From: CAVYWD01 sp963772225
GTDB lineage: Bacteria > Myxococcota > Myxococcia > Myxococcales > UBA5297
Reading direction: 5' to 3'
DNA: 64,000 nucleotides
Assembly (NCBI GenBank): GCA_963772225.1
Contig: CAVYWD010000011.1
Coordinates: 248,001 to 312,000 of the forward strand
A program made the position numbers and the translations under genes. The notes below the pieces were generated by a model that was not told the origin of the DNA, did no database searches, and saw only the letters and a program-made list of their open reading frames with translations. Below, piece by piece: positions 9,001-16,669 of the stretch (the first letter of the stretch is position 1; each line of letters starts with the position of its first letter).

Positions 9001-11426
9001 GGGTCGGCCAGGCGGTCTTCGGACAGGTCGGCGAGCTCGAGCCACAGGCGCACGCGCTCGGGGGCGCGCTCGGCGCCGGCGATGCACGTCTGGAGCGCCG
9101 CGGCCGCGCGCTGGACGTCGCCCGCCTTGAGGTAGAGCGGGTACAGCGCCCGCGCGATCCGCAGCGCCTGGATGCCGGCCGAGGCGAGGCGCTCGAGCGC
9201 GGTCTGGAGGCCGGGCCGGTTCGGCTCTTCGGCGAGGAGCGCCAGGTAGAGCCCGGCCGCCTCCTCCTTGCGGTTCAGCCGGTCGGCGAGCACCTGCGCC
9301 CGCCGCCAGCGCCACTCGCGCGACTCGGCGGGATCGGTGGCGAGCGCGGCGAGCCGGCCGGTGACCTCGGCCACCTCCTCGAAGCGCTCCAGCGCCGCGC
9401 AGGCCGCCCCCAGGTGGCGCAGCGCCGAGCGATCGCCCGGGTCGATCTCCAGGATGCGCCGGTAGACGTTCGCGACGGCGCTCGAGTTGCCGCCCGCATG
9501 CTCCAGCCCGCGGGCCATCTTCTCCAGCAGCGCGCGCCGTCCCTGGGCGGAGGGCTCGCGGGTGAGCTGCTCCTCGAGGCTCTTGTGCAGCTCGGCGTGG
9601 GAGCCCGTGCGCGCGAGCAAGCTCTCGAGCGCGGCCTTGGCCTCGGGGTCGTTCGGGTCGAGCGAGAGGAGCTCCCGCCAGGCCTCCATGGCCTCCTGCG
9701 CCTTCCCCAGCGGTGCCTCGAGCAGCTGGGCGGCGCGCCTGAGGAGAGCGCGCGCGGTCGCGGGCGCGGCCAGAGCCGCGGCGACCTGGTACGTGGAGGC
9801 CACGTCCTCGAGCGCGCCGGCGGGCTTTGCCCACTCCTCCAGCGCCGACCGGCGCGCCTCGTTCGCGGGCTCGAGCGCCACCGCCCGGGCGAGCGCGCTC
9901 ACCGCGTCTTGAAGGCGGTTGAGCTGCTCGCCGTAGAGCCGGGCAATCCGCTCGAGCAGAGCGGCCTTTTGCGGCGCGTCCTTGACCGCGCTCACCGTGA
10001 TCTCCAGCACCTCGGCCAGCCGCGCGGCGTCCTGGGACGCCTCGTAGTAGGGGGCCAGCGCCCGCGCTGCCTCGAGGTTCGCCGGGTCCGCGCGCAGCGC
10101 TGCCTCGAGGTGGGCCTGGGCACCGGCCCCGTCGGAGAGCCGCGAGGCGAGCATCTCCGCGAGCCGCAAATGCAGCGCCACCTCGGCCCGCTTGTCGCCC
10201 AGGGTGGACAGGTGCCGCTCCAGGAGCGCTGCGGCCTCCTTGGCCTTCCCGTCGTCCAGCAGGAACTCCGCCGCGATCCCCGCGGCCTCGGCGCGCGAGG
10301 GGTCGACCTGGGCGGCCTTGAGCGCCGCCGCGCAGGCCCCGGCCCGGTCGCCACTGCGCGTCAGGCGCAGAGACGTGAGGCGCGTGAGGATCTCCACGGC
10401 GGCGTTGCGCTCGCGGGCCTCCGCCGCCATTCGCTCGAAGAGCGCGTCCAGCCCCTTCCAGTCTTCGTCTTTGGCGCTCATCGCCTCCAGGGCGTCGAGC
10501 GCCTGGGGCATGCCGGGCCAGAGCAGGAGTGCGCTGTCCAGGGCCTCCTTGGCCCGCCGGCGCCCTTCGCCCTCGGCGTCGAAGGTCGCGTGGAGCAGCG
10601 CGACGGAGAGGAAGAGCGAGGCGCGCCGCTTCCGGTCGCGCTCCTCGTCGGCCGCCACCCGGAGCGCCCGCGCCCGCGCGCGCCAGTGGTCGCGGCAGGA
10701 GGTGATGGCGTCGCGAGCGGCGGCAGCCCGGGCGTCCTTCGGGTCGATCTGCAGGGCCGCCTCGGCAGCGGCGAGCGCCAACGGGTGCTCCGGCGGCGCG
10801 TCGACGAGCTTCTCGGCCAGGGTGACGTAGTGGGGGCCGAGGCCCTCGGGCCCAAAGCGCGTGCGCAGGGCTTCGAGCGCCTCGAGCGCCAGGCGGTGCC
10901 GCCCGAGCGCAAAGAGGCTCTGGAAAAGGCGCGTCTGGGCCTCGCGCGACTTGGGATCGGCGCGGCACGCGCGCTGGTAGGCGAGGACCGCCCGCTCCCG
11001 CCGCCCCAGCTGCTCCTGCGCCTTGCCCAGCTCGACGAGCGCCGGCGCGGCCGCGGCGCCCGAGAGCAGCCCGGCGCGCCTCTCGAGAATATCGGCGAGG
11101 GCGACGAAATCGCCCTTGGTTTCATAGAGCGCCCTGAGCCCCTCGAGTGCGATCAGCTGCGCGCCGTCGGCGGCAAGCGCCCGGCGGTAGAGCTCCTCGG
11201 CGCGCTGCGGGTTGTTGAGGTCGACGCGGAGGAGGTCGCCGGCGCGCGCGAGGAGCCTCGGCGCCGCGGGCGAATCTGGGAAGCTGCGCGCGCGGCGCTC
11301 TAGTGCGCGCAAGAGCTCGGCCCAGCGCCCCTCGCCGCGAAAGAGATTGTCCAGCTCCCGGAGCGGCCCATCGTCTGCGGGGGCGCGGTCGAGCGCGGCG
11401 AAGTGCTTGTCGATGAGCTCTTGCAA
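1..11426 (-). CDS. gltI: GltI/AgmK-like giant TPR gliding-motility protein (partial)
   Basis: An open frame on the minus strand runs from a TTG at 11426 to the left edge without reaching a stop, giving more than 3,800 residues. I checked the frame at both ends and in the middle. The protein is a chain of degenerate TPR-type repeats of about 34-40 residues with the signature A/LxLDPxxxxALxxLxxLY (for example ELDPECREALSALERLY near 2200). No signal peptide or TM segment is visible at the start. AAGGA lies about 6 nt before the TTG. In Myxococcus the corresponding giant TPR protein AgmK (GltI) sits between GltH and GltJ and is regarded as a cytoplasmic part of the gliding complex; the size and order here match. 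The C-terminus, and any gltJ beyond it, are outside the window. Identification rests on size, repeats and gene order. Confidence 0.9.
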   Translation of the reverse strand, partial: MQELIDKHFAALDRAPADDGPLRELDNLFRGEGRWAELLRALERRARSFPDSPAAPRLLARAGDLLRVDLNNPQRAEELYRRALAADGAQLIALEGLRALYETKGDFVALADILERRAGLLSGAAAAPALVELGKAQEQLGRRERAVLAYQRACRADPKSREAQTRLFQSLFALGRHRLALEALEALRTRFGPEGLGPHYVTLAEKLVDAPPEHPLALAAAEAALQIDPKDARAAAARDAITSCRDHWRARARALRVAADEERDRKRRASLFLSVALLHATFDAEGEGRRRAKEALDSALLLWPGMPQALDALEAMSAKDEDWKGLDALFERMAAEARERNAAVEILTRLTSLRLTRSGDRAGACAAALKAAQVDPSRAEAAGIAAEFLLDDGKAKEAAALLERHLSTLGDKRAEVALHLRLAEMLASRLSDGAGAQAHLEAALRADPANLEAARALAPYYEASQDAARLAEVLEITVSAVKDAPQKAALLERIARLYGEQLNRLQDAVSALARAVALEPANEARRSALEEWAKPAGALEDVASTYQVAAALAAPATARALLRRAAQLLEAPLGKAQEAMEAWRELLSLDPNDPEAKAALESLLARTGSHAELHKSLEEQLTREPSAQGRRALLEKMARGLEHAGGNSSAVANVYRRILEIDPGDRSALRHLGAACAALERFEEVAEVTGRLAALATDPAESREWRWRRAQVLADRLNRKEEAAGLYLALLAEEPNRPGLQTALERLASAGIQALRIARALYPLYLKAGDVQRAAAALQTCIAGAERAPERVRLWLELADLSEDRLADPRAALGHREQAYRLAPTEPGLAASLERLAGELSAQAELAALFIEVADRMEDREAALKACLRAAQLAEVAGDYDLAVQALVRALSAPGGSSEAPRAMHRLAVKAERWADAEKALRLRLTTEPAEVAAILPDLAWACERQGKLKDAAAALDEALKRGAKAADLLPRLSRLFEQLGDLQGLQSALSRELELAEQAGDRDRAARLRIKLSKMLERTTGDKSKAIENYAAVLAERPSDPEALAALEKMLQLPEVREAAARALAPAYEAAKESRRLVFALEVLQECAGAPAQKVQLLKRIAQIHAADLRQSPLAFATLARALKLTPGDAQIRVATRRAAEEADSMEAYAEILAEAASSTPGQQALPLLRELAEVSERKLGDRPRAITYYRRMLEVDPESLDALRGLHRLHRLTESWAELALVCRTLAKVIYDDKERVLLYREAAALFESALGRPEDAAACYRSLAETDPLDRDAALALDRLYESLSRPQDVAFALELRRAQEGNNAAGREVSFRLAELKRTALADPPGALAIFAQILADDPTHAASRAALEAWARAGGAGSLEAAQLIDPALAHAGEHARRVALREARLASASGDEKAELWAQIRRIQELEMGRPELAFLSASRAFVEGVDRERILPDLTRLARDTGSFEELADVFEEVFRASIPGDEMGLLCLRRGAQLRSQLGEADRAVALWKELLAEASGDREALDALVKLHERSQNAKELADVYRQKAQLAQDAGQRGQLLLLAGQAKMQMGDDEGAAELGRAVLVLLPKHRPALELLDWALDRLKRSSEQADVLRLLAETLTDAPARRGVLLRRAALLEKDGAASEAVDAYARVLTENAGEGAAVEGLERLFAREQGRPLAAKVLEPHYRSVDDARHLCDVLEVRAAQSDGEERRAVLLEIARLREGLGQKPLAFAAMLRCFKDHVADRPLREELERLAAETGSFEPLAAAYEAVLEQEKDEALQLELWRRLGALYGERLGRPERSAHALEKVYRRAPGDASVLETLSRIYHKTNGLRELGNVLWRQVSITPEPARKRELLVELAQLAEERLNEREAAITAWREIRKLKEDDPQAVSALARLLPEVGRFDELAELVAFRAALAERQGQAEEAMELLVQLGRIKLTRLADPRGALALFSEINQKRPGHPGAVSALEEMSRGEGGLKAEAALALEPIFAQSGDWLRLVQMLEARAQTASPSDKAALLRKVSDLYAGPLASADMAFVFAGRALDAAPDDAESLLGAMRHAAAAGTQEELASLLASAAEKARTDEGRAGLQRALAQLYAGDLKQPDEAVAAYRKLLELSPGDPAALDGLAALFRAQGRWAELLDVLRRQGAMAQEAPARAEILRRIGEVQDDELGDDNQAIATFRRMLELAPDDERALKRLEKLCTRAERWAELADTLAREAELANRQGRAAEEALALKVRLAQVREDRLLDRAGALALYRELLAAKPGHPEAVARLSALVEKDASGEEAAELLAEAYRTLGDSARLAKLLDDRSAVSQDAAARKRNLMELAQIREQQGQPELALVALFRGFRGDPTDSDMRRMLERVAEASDGQEELAALYEEELGLNRLDGREAGEVCLTLARLYDGKLADAAPDQAIAFYEKARAFDPALSTEALPALDRLYRTGAQWARLADVLQAQADRAAEAPEQIGFLQRLGQLAVGELEPKSPDRAAQSFEQILELEPGNLPAARALEKLYEAAVLHDRHFAMLSLQREQASGPEKERLTLAMAEVAARGMGDPARGIALYGEALAQNSRCDAAFLALEALYEETGQADPLVELVRKRLSTTVDPREITRLSEKLGRVLASLGRNEEAVAAFRAALDRDPRHRRALESLRDLYEQAGPSEELAGVLRRLIPLQDDAEAVKGVRLRLAEVLARLGRREEAVEAGRRALDVEPHKAEDLLRAEELFRTLGAHPEQVRAMEARAELLREQDPKAAAGVLFAVAEVHSAMLGKREAAAPAYERVLDLMADDRLAFDALREIYTSQGDWRRYAAVCERFLPALSGAEERVEVLKDLGAAQETKLGHKDLAFLSYCRAFQAAPADEEVRGAVHRLAEETGSFEELATVYDATVDDVEKGPVAERLYLALAQIYDERLDEAEQAEAALRKVLEFDPTNRAALEGLSRMFSRRGRDAEYVVSLEQKVEAAGSIEERKVILAEIAQTYQARLRKPEEAAHAYLRALELEPDRETFRTLAELYRNEKQWREAADVLTRARDFENEPTDRAALQVEVADLYERGIGDDEAAVAGYCLALELDPECREALSALERLYTKLDRPAELLGVYDAQLRIVDLSERVKILFKTAGIWEERYRSLENADACLEAVLVVEPDNLQAIKWLERLRRQDAEAKRPAQGRWEDLLRALEQHLATQPELSEQVGLLVQMGEVYYKELKRIDRAAQMFQSALEIDPSSRGAMHELGLLYERSGNWPFAMEMLQREAELLESTGASHDAVELHHRTGRINEEMLLDLPAAKDAYLRAVALDAGYLPSLRTLKGLYEQEKAWDQYLEVMVQEANHTVDPDERAQLFLDVAHFHQDSREDVQSASRYFEEALKLIPTSLEAARPLADLYVASERWDKAEQMLDIVAAQLSESAARDPEVAAALCRQLYRLGYVCEKLEKKERALGAYERAYQLDSRYLPAAEGYANLLGAAKRHAEALPVFQAILIHHKESLTDLELVEYQFQVGEAYRQLDQPERARAEYDKALRIDATHEHALGAMVEVCEHLGDYEAALSHRARLAALLEGESKFLMQHSIGRIAKEKLNDPYRAVDAYAEALKLKPDAPEVLEALYGLYRETRQSQRAAETLEKLLALPAVAGDPARAKKLLFTLGEILRDELKEVGPAANAFNRALDVDYRFLQAFAALEQMLGQEKQWDALEQNYQRMIQRLPKTEETGAARVALFKALGGFYENVKKDKRATRQVYQVVVKGSPNDGPALEKYAELLAEERGSEKEAIDAWRKAGEVAESPARAARALARLFATTKDYDGAYVAAQ

Positions 11427-11831
11427 GGGCGATCCTTCAGGCGGAGCGGTGAAAGTCGCGCGGGGCGAGCAAAGCTAAGCACCCAGAAGAAGACTGGAAA
11501 CTATAGGCCCAGCTCTCGCCCTCGGGCAATTATTCGGACCTTCGCCCGGGGAGCGGGTTGAAGAGAAGAGAACGCTTGCCGCCGGGTCAAAGGGCCAAGC
11601 CGCACCGCCGCTCGCCCGGCGGCCTGGCGGGAGACACCGTCGGGTTTCGCCGATGCAGCAGGCGAGCGACTCTCTCCCCGCTGGGCGCGGAGCGGCTGAG
11701 GCTCAGACACCCAAGGCCCGCTCGGCCGCGCCACGACTGCGAGGAGCCGCGAAACAGAGCGCGGCGCCCCTTTCGAACGCCCAGGGAGCCGAATCGCCGA
11801 GCGATGGCGCCGAGGCGGCGCTTCTGCGTCG
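11427..11831. other. Long gltH-gltI intergenic leader
   Basis: This is 405 bases without a convincing gene in an otherwise tight cluster. Short open frames on both strands here have no recognisable protein features. It holds a putative promoter reading towards gltI (11500-11529) and GC-rich inverted stretches around 11600-11640 that could form hairpins. Confidence 0.6.
11500..11529 (-). promoter_or_regulatory. Putative sigma-70 promoter of gltI
   Basis: On the minus strand TTGCCC (11524-11529) is followed after 18 nt by TATAGT (11500-11505), about 74 nt upstream of the gltI TTG. The -10 matches consensus at 5/6 and the -35 only at its first three bases. It would let gltI be transcribed separately from gltD-H. 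Prediction from sequence only. Confidence 0.4.
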
Positions 11832-12488
11832 CTAAAAGGTATACCGAAGATTGGGCGAGACCATCAGCCCTGGGCCCAGGTGGGAAAGGCCCATGACGAA
11901 ATCGGCGTCGACGCCGACCGAGAAATGGCGCAGGTGGGTGAAGTACTCGATGCCCGCGCCACCGAGGATGACCACGTCGTTGCTGGAATAGAAGTCCTTG
12001 GGCCCGATGAACGCCGAGCCGGCGCCGCCTCGCACATATCCCAACAGGCGTTTCACGCCGTTGTCGTCGGGCACCTGGAGCAGATAGAGCTTGGCCATGG
12101 CGCCCACGATGAGCGTGGAGAAATCGCCGCTCAGGCCCGTGGAGAGACCGCCGCTCGTCTGCGTGGGGCCGGTGGAGACGAAGCCCGCGGGAGTGTTGCT
12201 GTTCGTCCCCAGGGCGAACAAGCTCAGCGCCAGGTAAGGGCCCAAGTCGCCGCCCATGCTCAGACCGGTGATCCGCCCGGGCGCGAAGCCCGAGTTCTTG
12301 CTTGCCGTGGGGCTGAAGAGGAAGAACCCGCCGCCCTCGACGCCCACGAAGAAGCCGCGCTCGACCTCGTTGACCTTGAGGGCCGGGCGGTCTTCGACAG
12401 GCGCCGCCGACTCGAGCTCCGCGGACGCGCGGGCAGCGACGGGAGCCAGGACCAGTGCCGCGAGAGCCACCGCCACTGAAAAGCGCAT
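11832..12488 (-). CDS. gltH: GltH-like outer-membrane beta-barrel protein
   Basis: 218 residues from the ATG at 12488, chosen because a GAAGGAG ribosome-binding site precedes it and because it begins a clean signal peptide (MRFSVAVALAALVLAPVAARA). The mature part alternates short amphipathic strands with Gly/Ser turns and ends in an aromatic residue (RYTF), as outer-membrane beta-barrel proteins do. In the Myxococcus Glt cluster the gene between gltG and gltI encodes the outer-membrane protein GltH; position, size and barrel character fit. It begins 35 nt after the gltG stop. An upstream extension of the frame exists but lacks a plausible start. Confidence 0.8.
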   Translation of the reverse strand: MRFSVAVALAALVLAPVAARASAELESAAPVEDRPALKVNEVERGFFVGVEGGGFFLFSPTASKNSGFAPGRITGLSMGGDLGPYLALSLFALGTNSNTPAGFVSTGPTQTSGGLSTGLSGDFSTLIVGAMAKLYLLQVPDDNGVKRLLGYVRGGAGSAFIGPKDFYSSNDVVILGGAGIEYFTHLRHFSVGVDADFVMGLSHLGPGLMVSPNLRYTF

Positions 12489-12523
12489 GTCCGCGCTCCT
12501 TCGAAGTTGAAATGCCGAGGCGC

Positions 12524-14572
12524 TCATTCGCCCGACGGCCTGAACACGAACGGATAGGTGACGACCACGTTTCCGCCGCCCTTCGGGCTGGGGAACTTCC
12601 AGCTTCGGACGCGGGTCCGGATGCACTCGGAGAGACGCGGCTCGTTCAGCGACGACCCCTCCGCGACCTGCGCCTGGGCCACGTCGCCGGTGGGGTTGAT
12701 GATGAAGCGCACCAAGACCTTGCCGGCCAGGTTGGGCTTGGCCTGCAGCTCGCTCTCGTAGCAGTACCGAATCTGCCCGAGATTGGCTTTGATGACCCGG
12801 CGGATCAGCTCCTTGTCCAAGCTGCCGACGATGGTGGAGTCGCTGTCGGTGATCCCCACGTCGGCCTTCTTCTTCGGGTCGAGGTTCCCGACGCCGGTCC
12901 CGTAGCCCGTGATGCCGCCGCCGCGCCCGTGGGTGCCGATGCCCCCGATGCCGATGGTGTTGCCCATGCCGCCGCCGCCGGTGCCGGTGCCCTTGAGGCC
13001 CAGGCCTCCGAAGCCGCCCGAGTCGCCCACGCGCGACCCGACGATGTTGCCCACCGCGCCGTGCAGGTCGCCGCCCAGGCCACCCTGGCCGAAGATGGTG
13101 GAGAGCCCTCCTCCGCCGCCGGAGCCCAGCGTCTTGAGCAGCCCGGAGTTCTTCACCAGGTCCTTGGCGTTGATGTCGATGGCCTTGGGCGCCGAGCGGT
13201 TCTGCTTGACGATGGGTGCGTCCTTCTTGCCCATCTTCCCCTCTTCGCCCTTGTGGCGCTCGGCGGCCTCGCCCGGCATCGGGTCCTTCACGTCGGAGAG
13301 CCGGTCGAGCAGGACGTTGCGCTTGGGCTTGGCCGCCTCGGTAATGAGGAACTTGGCCACCACCAACTTGTTGGCGGTCAAATCGTCCGCCAGGACGTCC
13401 GCCTCGGTGTGGGTGGAGGCGGTGATGGCAAAGATGGAGCCCAGCACCAGGAGCAGCACCAGGAGGTTCAGGAACCGATAGTCGAGCGACTCGGAAAGCG
13501 GCACGACGACGCGCTTGGGCTGGCTTTCGAACGAGAGCTCGGCCCGGACGCCGCCGAGGTCCACCCAGGCGAAGTCGACCGGGTGGAGGTCGTAGGAGCC
13601 GGCTCCGATGGCCTTGCGCTGGCCGTCGCGGTCCAGCTCGCCGCGCATGCCCTCGGACAGGTTCAGCATCCAGCCGCCGCCCGAGGTCGTGACCAAAGCG
13701 TGGTCCGCCCCGTGGAGCTTGTCGGCGGCGATGCGCAGCGTACAGCGGCCGGTCGAGCCGACGTAGACCGGCTCGGGCTTCGCGTGCTGCGAGACCTGCA
13801 GGATCTGGTCGCCCCAGAGGAAGCGGATCTGCAGGCCGAGGTCGCCGCGCTCCGACGCGCGACGAGCTTCGGGGGAGTGCGGCCGGTAGCTGCCGAACGC
13901 CTTTTTGTGGAGAAAGAACGTCCGGTGGCGCCCCTCGATGACGAGCCCGTCCTGCGGCGCGGCGCCCGAGTAGGACTCGGGCTCGGGCATCAGGGCCGCA
14001 GCAGGTGGAGGGGGAGGCGATGCGCGCGGGGCCGGCTGAGCCGCCGCCAGCGGAGGTTCGGCGGCCGGAGCGGGAGCCGCCGCAGCGACAGGCGCGGCCA
14101 GGGCTGGGGCAACAGCCTCCGCAGGGCCGGGCCAGGGCGCAGGTTCAGGCGAGCTCGGACCGACCTCGCCCGCCTGCGCCGGAGGGAGCCCTTGCACCAG
14201 CGCTTGAAAGGTCGGGATCGTGGGGCGGCTCGATTCGCGAACCGGGGCCTCCAGCTCCTCGCCGGCGACCGCGCCGCCGCGCGAGACGACGATGCGCGTG
14301 TCGCCGATGCGGATCTCGTCGCCGAAGCTGACGAAGCCCTTGTTGACCCGCTTCCCATTCAAGAAGGTCCCCTCGGCGCCGCTCATGTCCACGATGGAGA
14401 GCCGGCCGTCGCCCTCCACGTTGAGCACCGAGTGGATGCGCGAGGCCTTCTCGTCATCGAGGCACAGGTGGGCGGTGCTGAGCCGGCCAATCTTGATCAT
14501 GTCGCGCTCGAAGTCGCGCGTGGCCAGGAGCTCTTCACCTTTGAAGATCTTCAACCGCAATGGGACGGCCAT
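12524..14572 (-). CDS. gltG: GltG: FHA / TM / AgmX-PglI C-terminal domain protein
   Basis: 682 residues. An N-terminal FHA domain (about residues 20-95; IKIGRLSTAHLCL, SRIHS, GTFLNGKRV) should bind phosphothreonine in the cytoplasm. A Pro/Ala-rich linker follows, then a second FHA-like stretch (about 220-330), a single TM helix (about 364-384, FLNLLVLLLVLGSIFAI), a Gly-rich low-complexity periplasmic segment (about 490-560), and a C-terminal TonB-like domain of the AgmX/PglI type (from about 590; IRYCYESELQ, GKVLVRFIINPTG, WKFPSP). This architecture spans the inner membrane and is that of GltG, which links the cytoplasmic motor side to the periplasm. The ATG at 14572 has a GAGGAGG ribosome-binding site. 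Confidence 0.9.
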   Translation of the reverse strand: MAVPLRLKIFKGEELLATRDFERDMIKIGRLSTAHLCLDDEKASRIHSVLNVEGDGRLSIVDMSGAEGTFLNGKRVNKGFVSFGDEIRIGDTRIVVSRGGAVAGEELEAPVRESSRPTIPTFQALVQGLPPAQAGEVGPSSPEPAPWPGPAEAVAPALAAPVAAAAPAPAAEPPLAAAQPAPRASPPPPPAAALMPEPESYSGAAPQDGLVIEGRHRTFFLHKKAFGSYRPHSPEARRASERGDLGLQIRFLWGDQILQVSQHAKPEPVYVGSTGRCTLRIAADKLHGADHALVTTSGGGWMLNLSEGMRGELDRDGQRKAIGAGSYDLHPVDFAWVDLGGVRAELSFESQPKRVVVPLSESLDYRFLNLLVLLLVLGSIFAITASTHTEADVLADDLTANKLVVAKFLITEAAKPKRNVLLDRLSDVKDPMPGEAAERHKGEEGKMGKKDAPIVKQNRSAPKAIDINAKDLVKNSGLLKTLGSGGGGGLSTIFGQGGLGGDLHGAVGNIVGSRVGDSGGFGGLGLKGTGTGGGGMGNTIGIGGIGTHGRGGGITGYGTGVGNLDPKKKADVGITDSDSTIVGSLDKELIRRVIKANLGQIRYCYESELQAKPNLAGKVLVRFIINPTGDVAQAQVAEGSSLNEPRLSECIRTRVRSWKFPSPKGGGNVVVTYPFVFRPSGE

Positions 14573-14871
14573 GGGGCCTCCTCAACGACGACGATGGCGC
14601 TGCCGAGCCTTCCACCCACGCGCCTTGGACATCCCGCACTCGCCTCAGGTTCTCTCGCGCCGGGCTCCGCCTCGTCGGTTGGAATCATCGGACGAGGTCG
14701 GCGGTCGAGGGCTTTCGGCTCGAGTCCGCCGCTAGAGGCCTTGAGGGCGCGAACGTGATGCACTTGAGTCAAGTCTTCCGCCGAGCCGGGTCCCACAGAG
14801 CCGTCAACCATCGACGCGAGGCTGCGCTGCAACGTCAACGAAATGTCTGCTCGGTCTGAGGCGCAGCCTCA

Positions 14872-15117
14872 TTAGAGGTCGCTCACCGACTGCAGGACCT
14901 TGTCCCGGAACTCCTCGCGAATGCGGATGAGGTTCGCGTGATTGACCGCCTTCTTCGCGTCGATGTACTCGCCGTCCGGCTTGGTCAAGTCGCCCTGGAC
15001 GGTGTCGTCCTCGAAGTTGACTTCTTGCGTCTTGGGCGGCTTTTTCGCCGCCTCCGCCGAGAAGCCCGAGGCGGGAGCCGCCAACAGGGCGGCGACCAGC
15101 AGTGCCTTCATTCCCAC
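14872..15117 (-). CDS. gltF: GltF-like small exported protein
   Basis: 81 residues with a signal peptide (MGMKALLVAALLAAPASGFSA) and a short charged mature part. No domain is recognised. In the Glt cluster the gene between gltE and gltG encodes the small periplasmic protein GltF, and this one has the matching size, export signal and position. The start is ambiguous: GGAGG lies 5 nt before a GTG (15117) and 11 nt before an in-frame ATG (15111). The assignment rests mainly on synteny. The 299 bases down to gltG hold nothing else I can support. Confidence 0.7.
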   Translation of the reverse strand: MGMKALLVAALLAAPASGFSAEAAKKPPKTQEVNFEDDTVQGDLTKPDGEYIDAKKAVNHANLIRIREEFRDKVLQSVSDL

Positions 15118-15191
15118 GTGAACCTCCAGCGTACACTCAGCTTTTCAGCCTACCACAAGCCCTCAGAGAGAACGCCCCCGGCCCTTGTGGG

Positions 15192-16661
15192 TCAGCGCGC
15201 CAAAGCCTGGTCTCCGGCGGCGTCCTGCGGCTCGTCGCTGTCAGGCGATTTTTTCGACTCGGGCGCCTTGGCGGCGCTCGCCGCCTTGGCTGGCTTGGCC
15301 TCCTTGGCCCTGGGCTCCTTCGGCTTGGGCTTCTCGTCGGCCTTCTCCGCCTTTTTCGGCTCCTCGGCCTTCTTCGACTCGTCGGCGCGCCCCTTCTCCA
15401 CCGCGTCCGCCTTGGCCCGCTCATCGGCGACCTTCTTCTCCGCCGCGGCGCGCTCCTCGGCGGCCTTGGCCTCCTGCAGCGCCCGGATGCTCTGCTCGCA
15501 GTCCCGCATGTTCTCCTGCACGGGGTGATCGGCCGGCAGCGCACCGCCGGACAGGGCCACGAACTTGCGGAAATACTCCATGGCCTTCTCGGGCGCGTCG
15601 CGGTCCTTCTGGTAGAGGACGCCGAGGTTGTAGTAGGGCGTGGCCGCGCCCGAGTCGGCCTTGACCGCCTGCTCGTACTCCTCCACCGCCTTGTCCGGCT
15701 GCCCCAACCCTCGGTACGAGAGGCCCAGGTTGACCCGCGCCGCAGTGCTCCGCGGGTCGTACTGGAGGATGCGCGTGTACTGCTCGGCGGCGTGGGCCCA
15801 GTCGCGGTGCCGCAGGGCGAGCTCGGCCAGCTGATAGCGCGCCGGCAGGTACTCGTCGCGCTCCTGCACAGCGCGCAGGAAGTGAGCGATGGCGAGCGCC
15901 TCGTCGCCGTCTTTCTGGGCGATGAGGCCCATGGCCTGGTAGAGCTCAGGGTCGCTCGCGCGCAGCTTTCCCGCCTGGAGCGCGATGAGCTTCGCCATGG
16001 GGAGGTTGTTGCGCTCGAGGTAGACCCGCATCATGACCTTGTATGCGGTGAGGTTCTGCGGCTCGCGCATCAGCGCCTCGCGGGCCAGCGTCAGGGCGCG
16101 CTCGTGGTCGCCCGCCTCGCGATAGATGGAGGCGAGCCGCGCCCGGGCGGCGCCGTCGTCCGGCTGCCTGCGCAGGATGTCCTGGTAGATCTCCAAAGCC
16201 TCGTCGCGCCGCCCCTCGTTCTGGGCGATGACCGCCAGGTTCTCGGCCGCCTGCCGCAGCGACGGCTTCCGGGACAGCGCCGCCTTGTACGCGCGCTGCG
16301 CCTCGTCGACTCGCCTCTGCCGCTCCAAGGTCACGCCCAGGTCGAAGTAGGCCTCGGCGAATCGGTCATCCGCGTCGATGACGTCGCGGTACTTCTTCTC
16401 CAGCACCGGCCAGTCGACGGCGCGCAGCTTCTTCATGTCCTGGTAGGAGCGATGCGCGTCCTCGAACAGGCGCTGCGACCGGCCCGTGAGCGCGGGCTCG
16501 CCGGCTTTCTGGGGGGCGGCGGACTTGATGCCGCGCGCATCGGCGCGCCCGGAGCCCGGAGACGGGCGTGCCGCGCTCTTCTGAGAGGCCACGCAGCCGC
16601 CGAGCGCGGCGCTGCACAGGAGCGCGGCGAGGACGGCGCGGTTGCACCAGAGGCAGTTCAT
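15192..16661 (-). CDS. gltE: GltE (AglT)-like TPR lipoprotein
   Basis: 489 residues. The N-terminus is a lipoprotein signal with lipobox ALGGC (Cys at about residue 23). About eight TPR units follow (residues 60-390; FAEAYFDLGVTLERQ, ARVNLGLSYRGLGQPDKA). The last about 110 residues are an Ala/Lys/Glu-rich, probably extended helical tail. AglT/GltE is the TPR protein of the Myxococcus gliding complex that follows gltD. The start is 8 nt after the gltD stop, so the two are surely cotranscribed. Expected location: periplasm, lipid-anchored; which membrane cannot be told from residue +2 (Val). Confidence 0.85.
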   Translation of the reverse strand: MNCLWCNRAVLAALLCSAALGGCVASQKSAARPSPGSGRADARGIKSAAPQKAGEPALTGRSQRLFEDAHRSYQDMKKLRAVDWPVLEKKYRDVIDADDRFAEAYFDLGVTLERQRRVDEAQRAYKAALSRKPSLRQAAENLAVIAQNEGRRDEALEIYQDILRRQPDDGAARARLASIYREAGDHERALTLAREALMREPQNLTAYKVMMRVYLERNNLPMAKLIALQAGKLRASDPELYQAMGLIAQKDGDEALAIAHFLRAVQERDEYLPARYQLAELALRHRDWAHAAEQYTRILQYDPRSTAARVNLGLSYRGLGQPDKAVEEYEQAVKADSGAATPYYNLGVLYQKDRDAPEKAMEYFRKFVALSGGALPADHPVQENMRDCEQSIRALQEAKAAEERAAAEKKVADERAKADAVEKGRADESKKAEEPKKAEKADEKPKPKEPRAKEAKPAKAASAAKAPESKKSPDSDEPQDAAGDQALAR

Positions 16662-16669
16662 GAAGGCAC

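Noticed and set aside
6223..10968. Long minus-strand open frames (647 and 784 codons) in another frame inside gltI
   Set aside because: They are Arg/Ala/Gly-rich off-frame translations of the TPR gene.
726..11303. A 3525-codon open frame on the plus strand opposite gltI
   Set aside because: It is the antisense of the giant TPR gene. High GC and biased third positions keep the antisense frame free of stops; its translation shows no domain, while the minus frame is a clean TPR series.
11501..11734. A 77-codon minus-strand open frame in the gltH-gltI gap
   Set aside because: No ribosome-binding site or domain character, and it overlaps the better-supported promoter of gltI.
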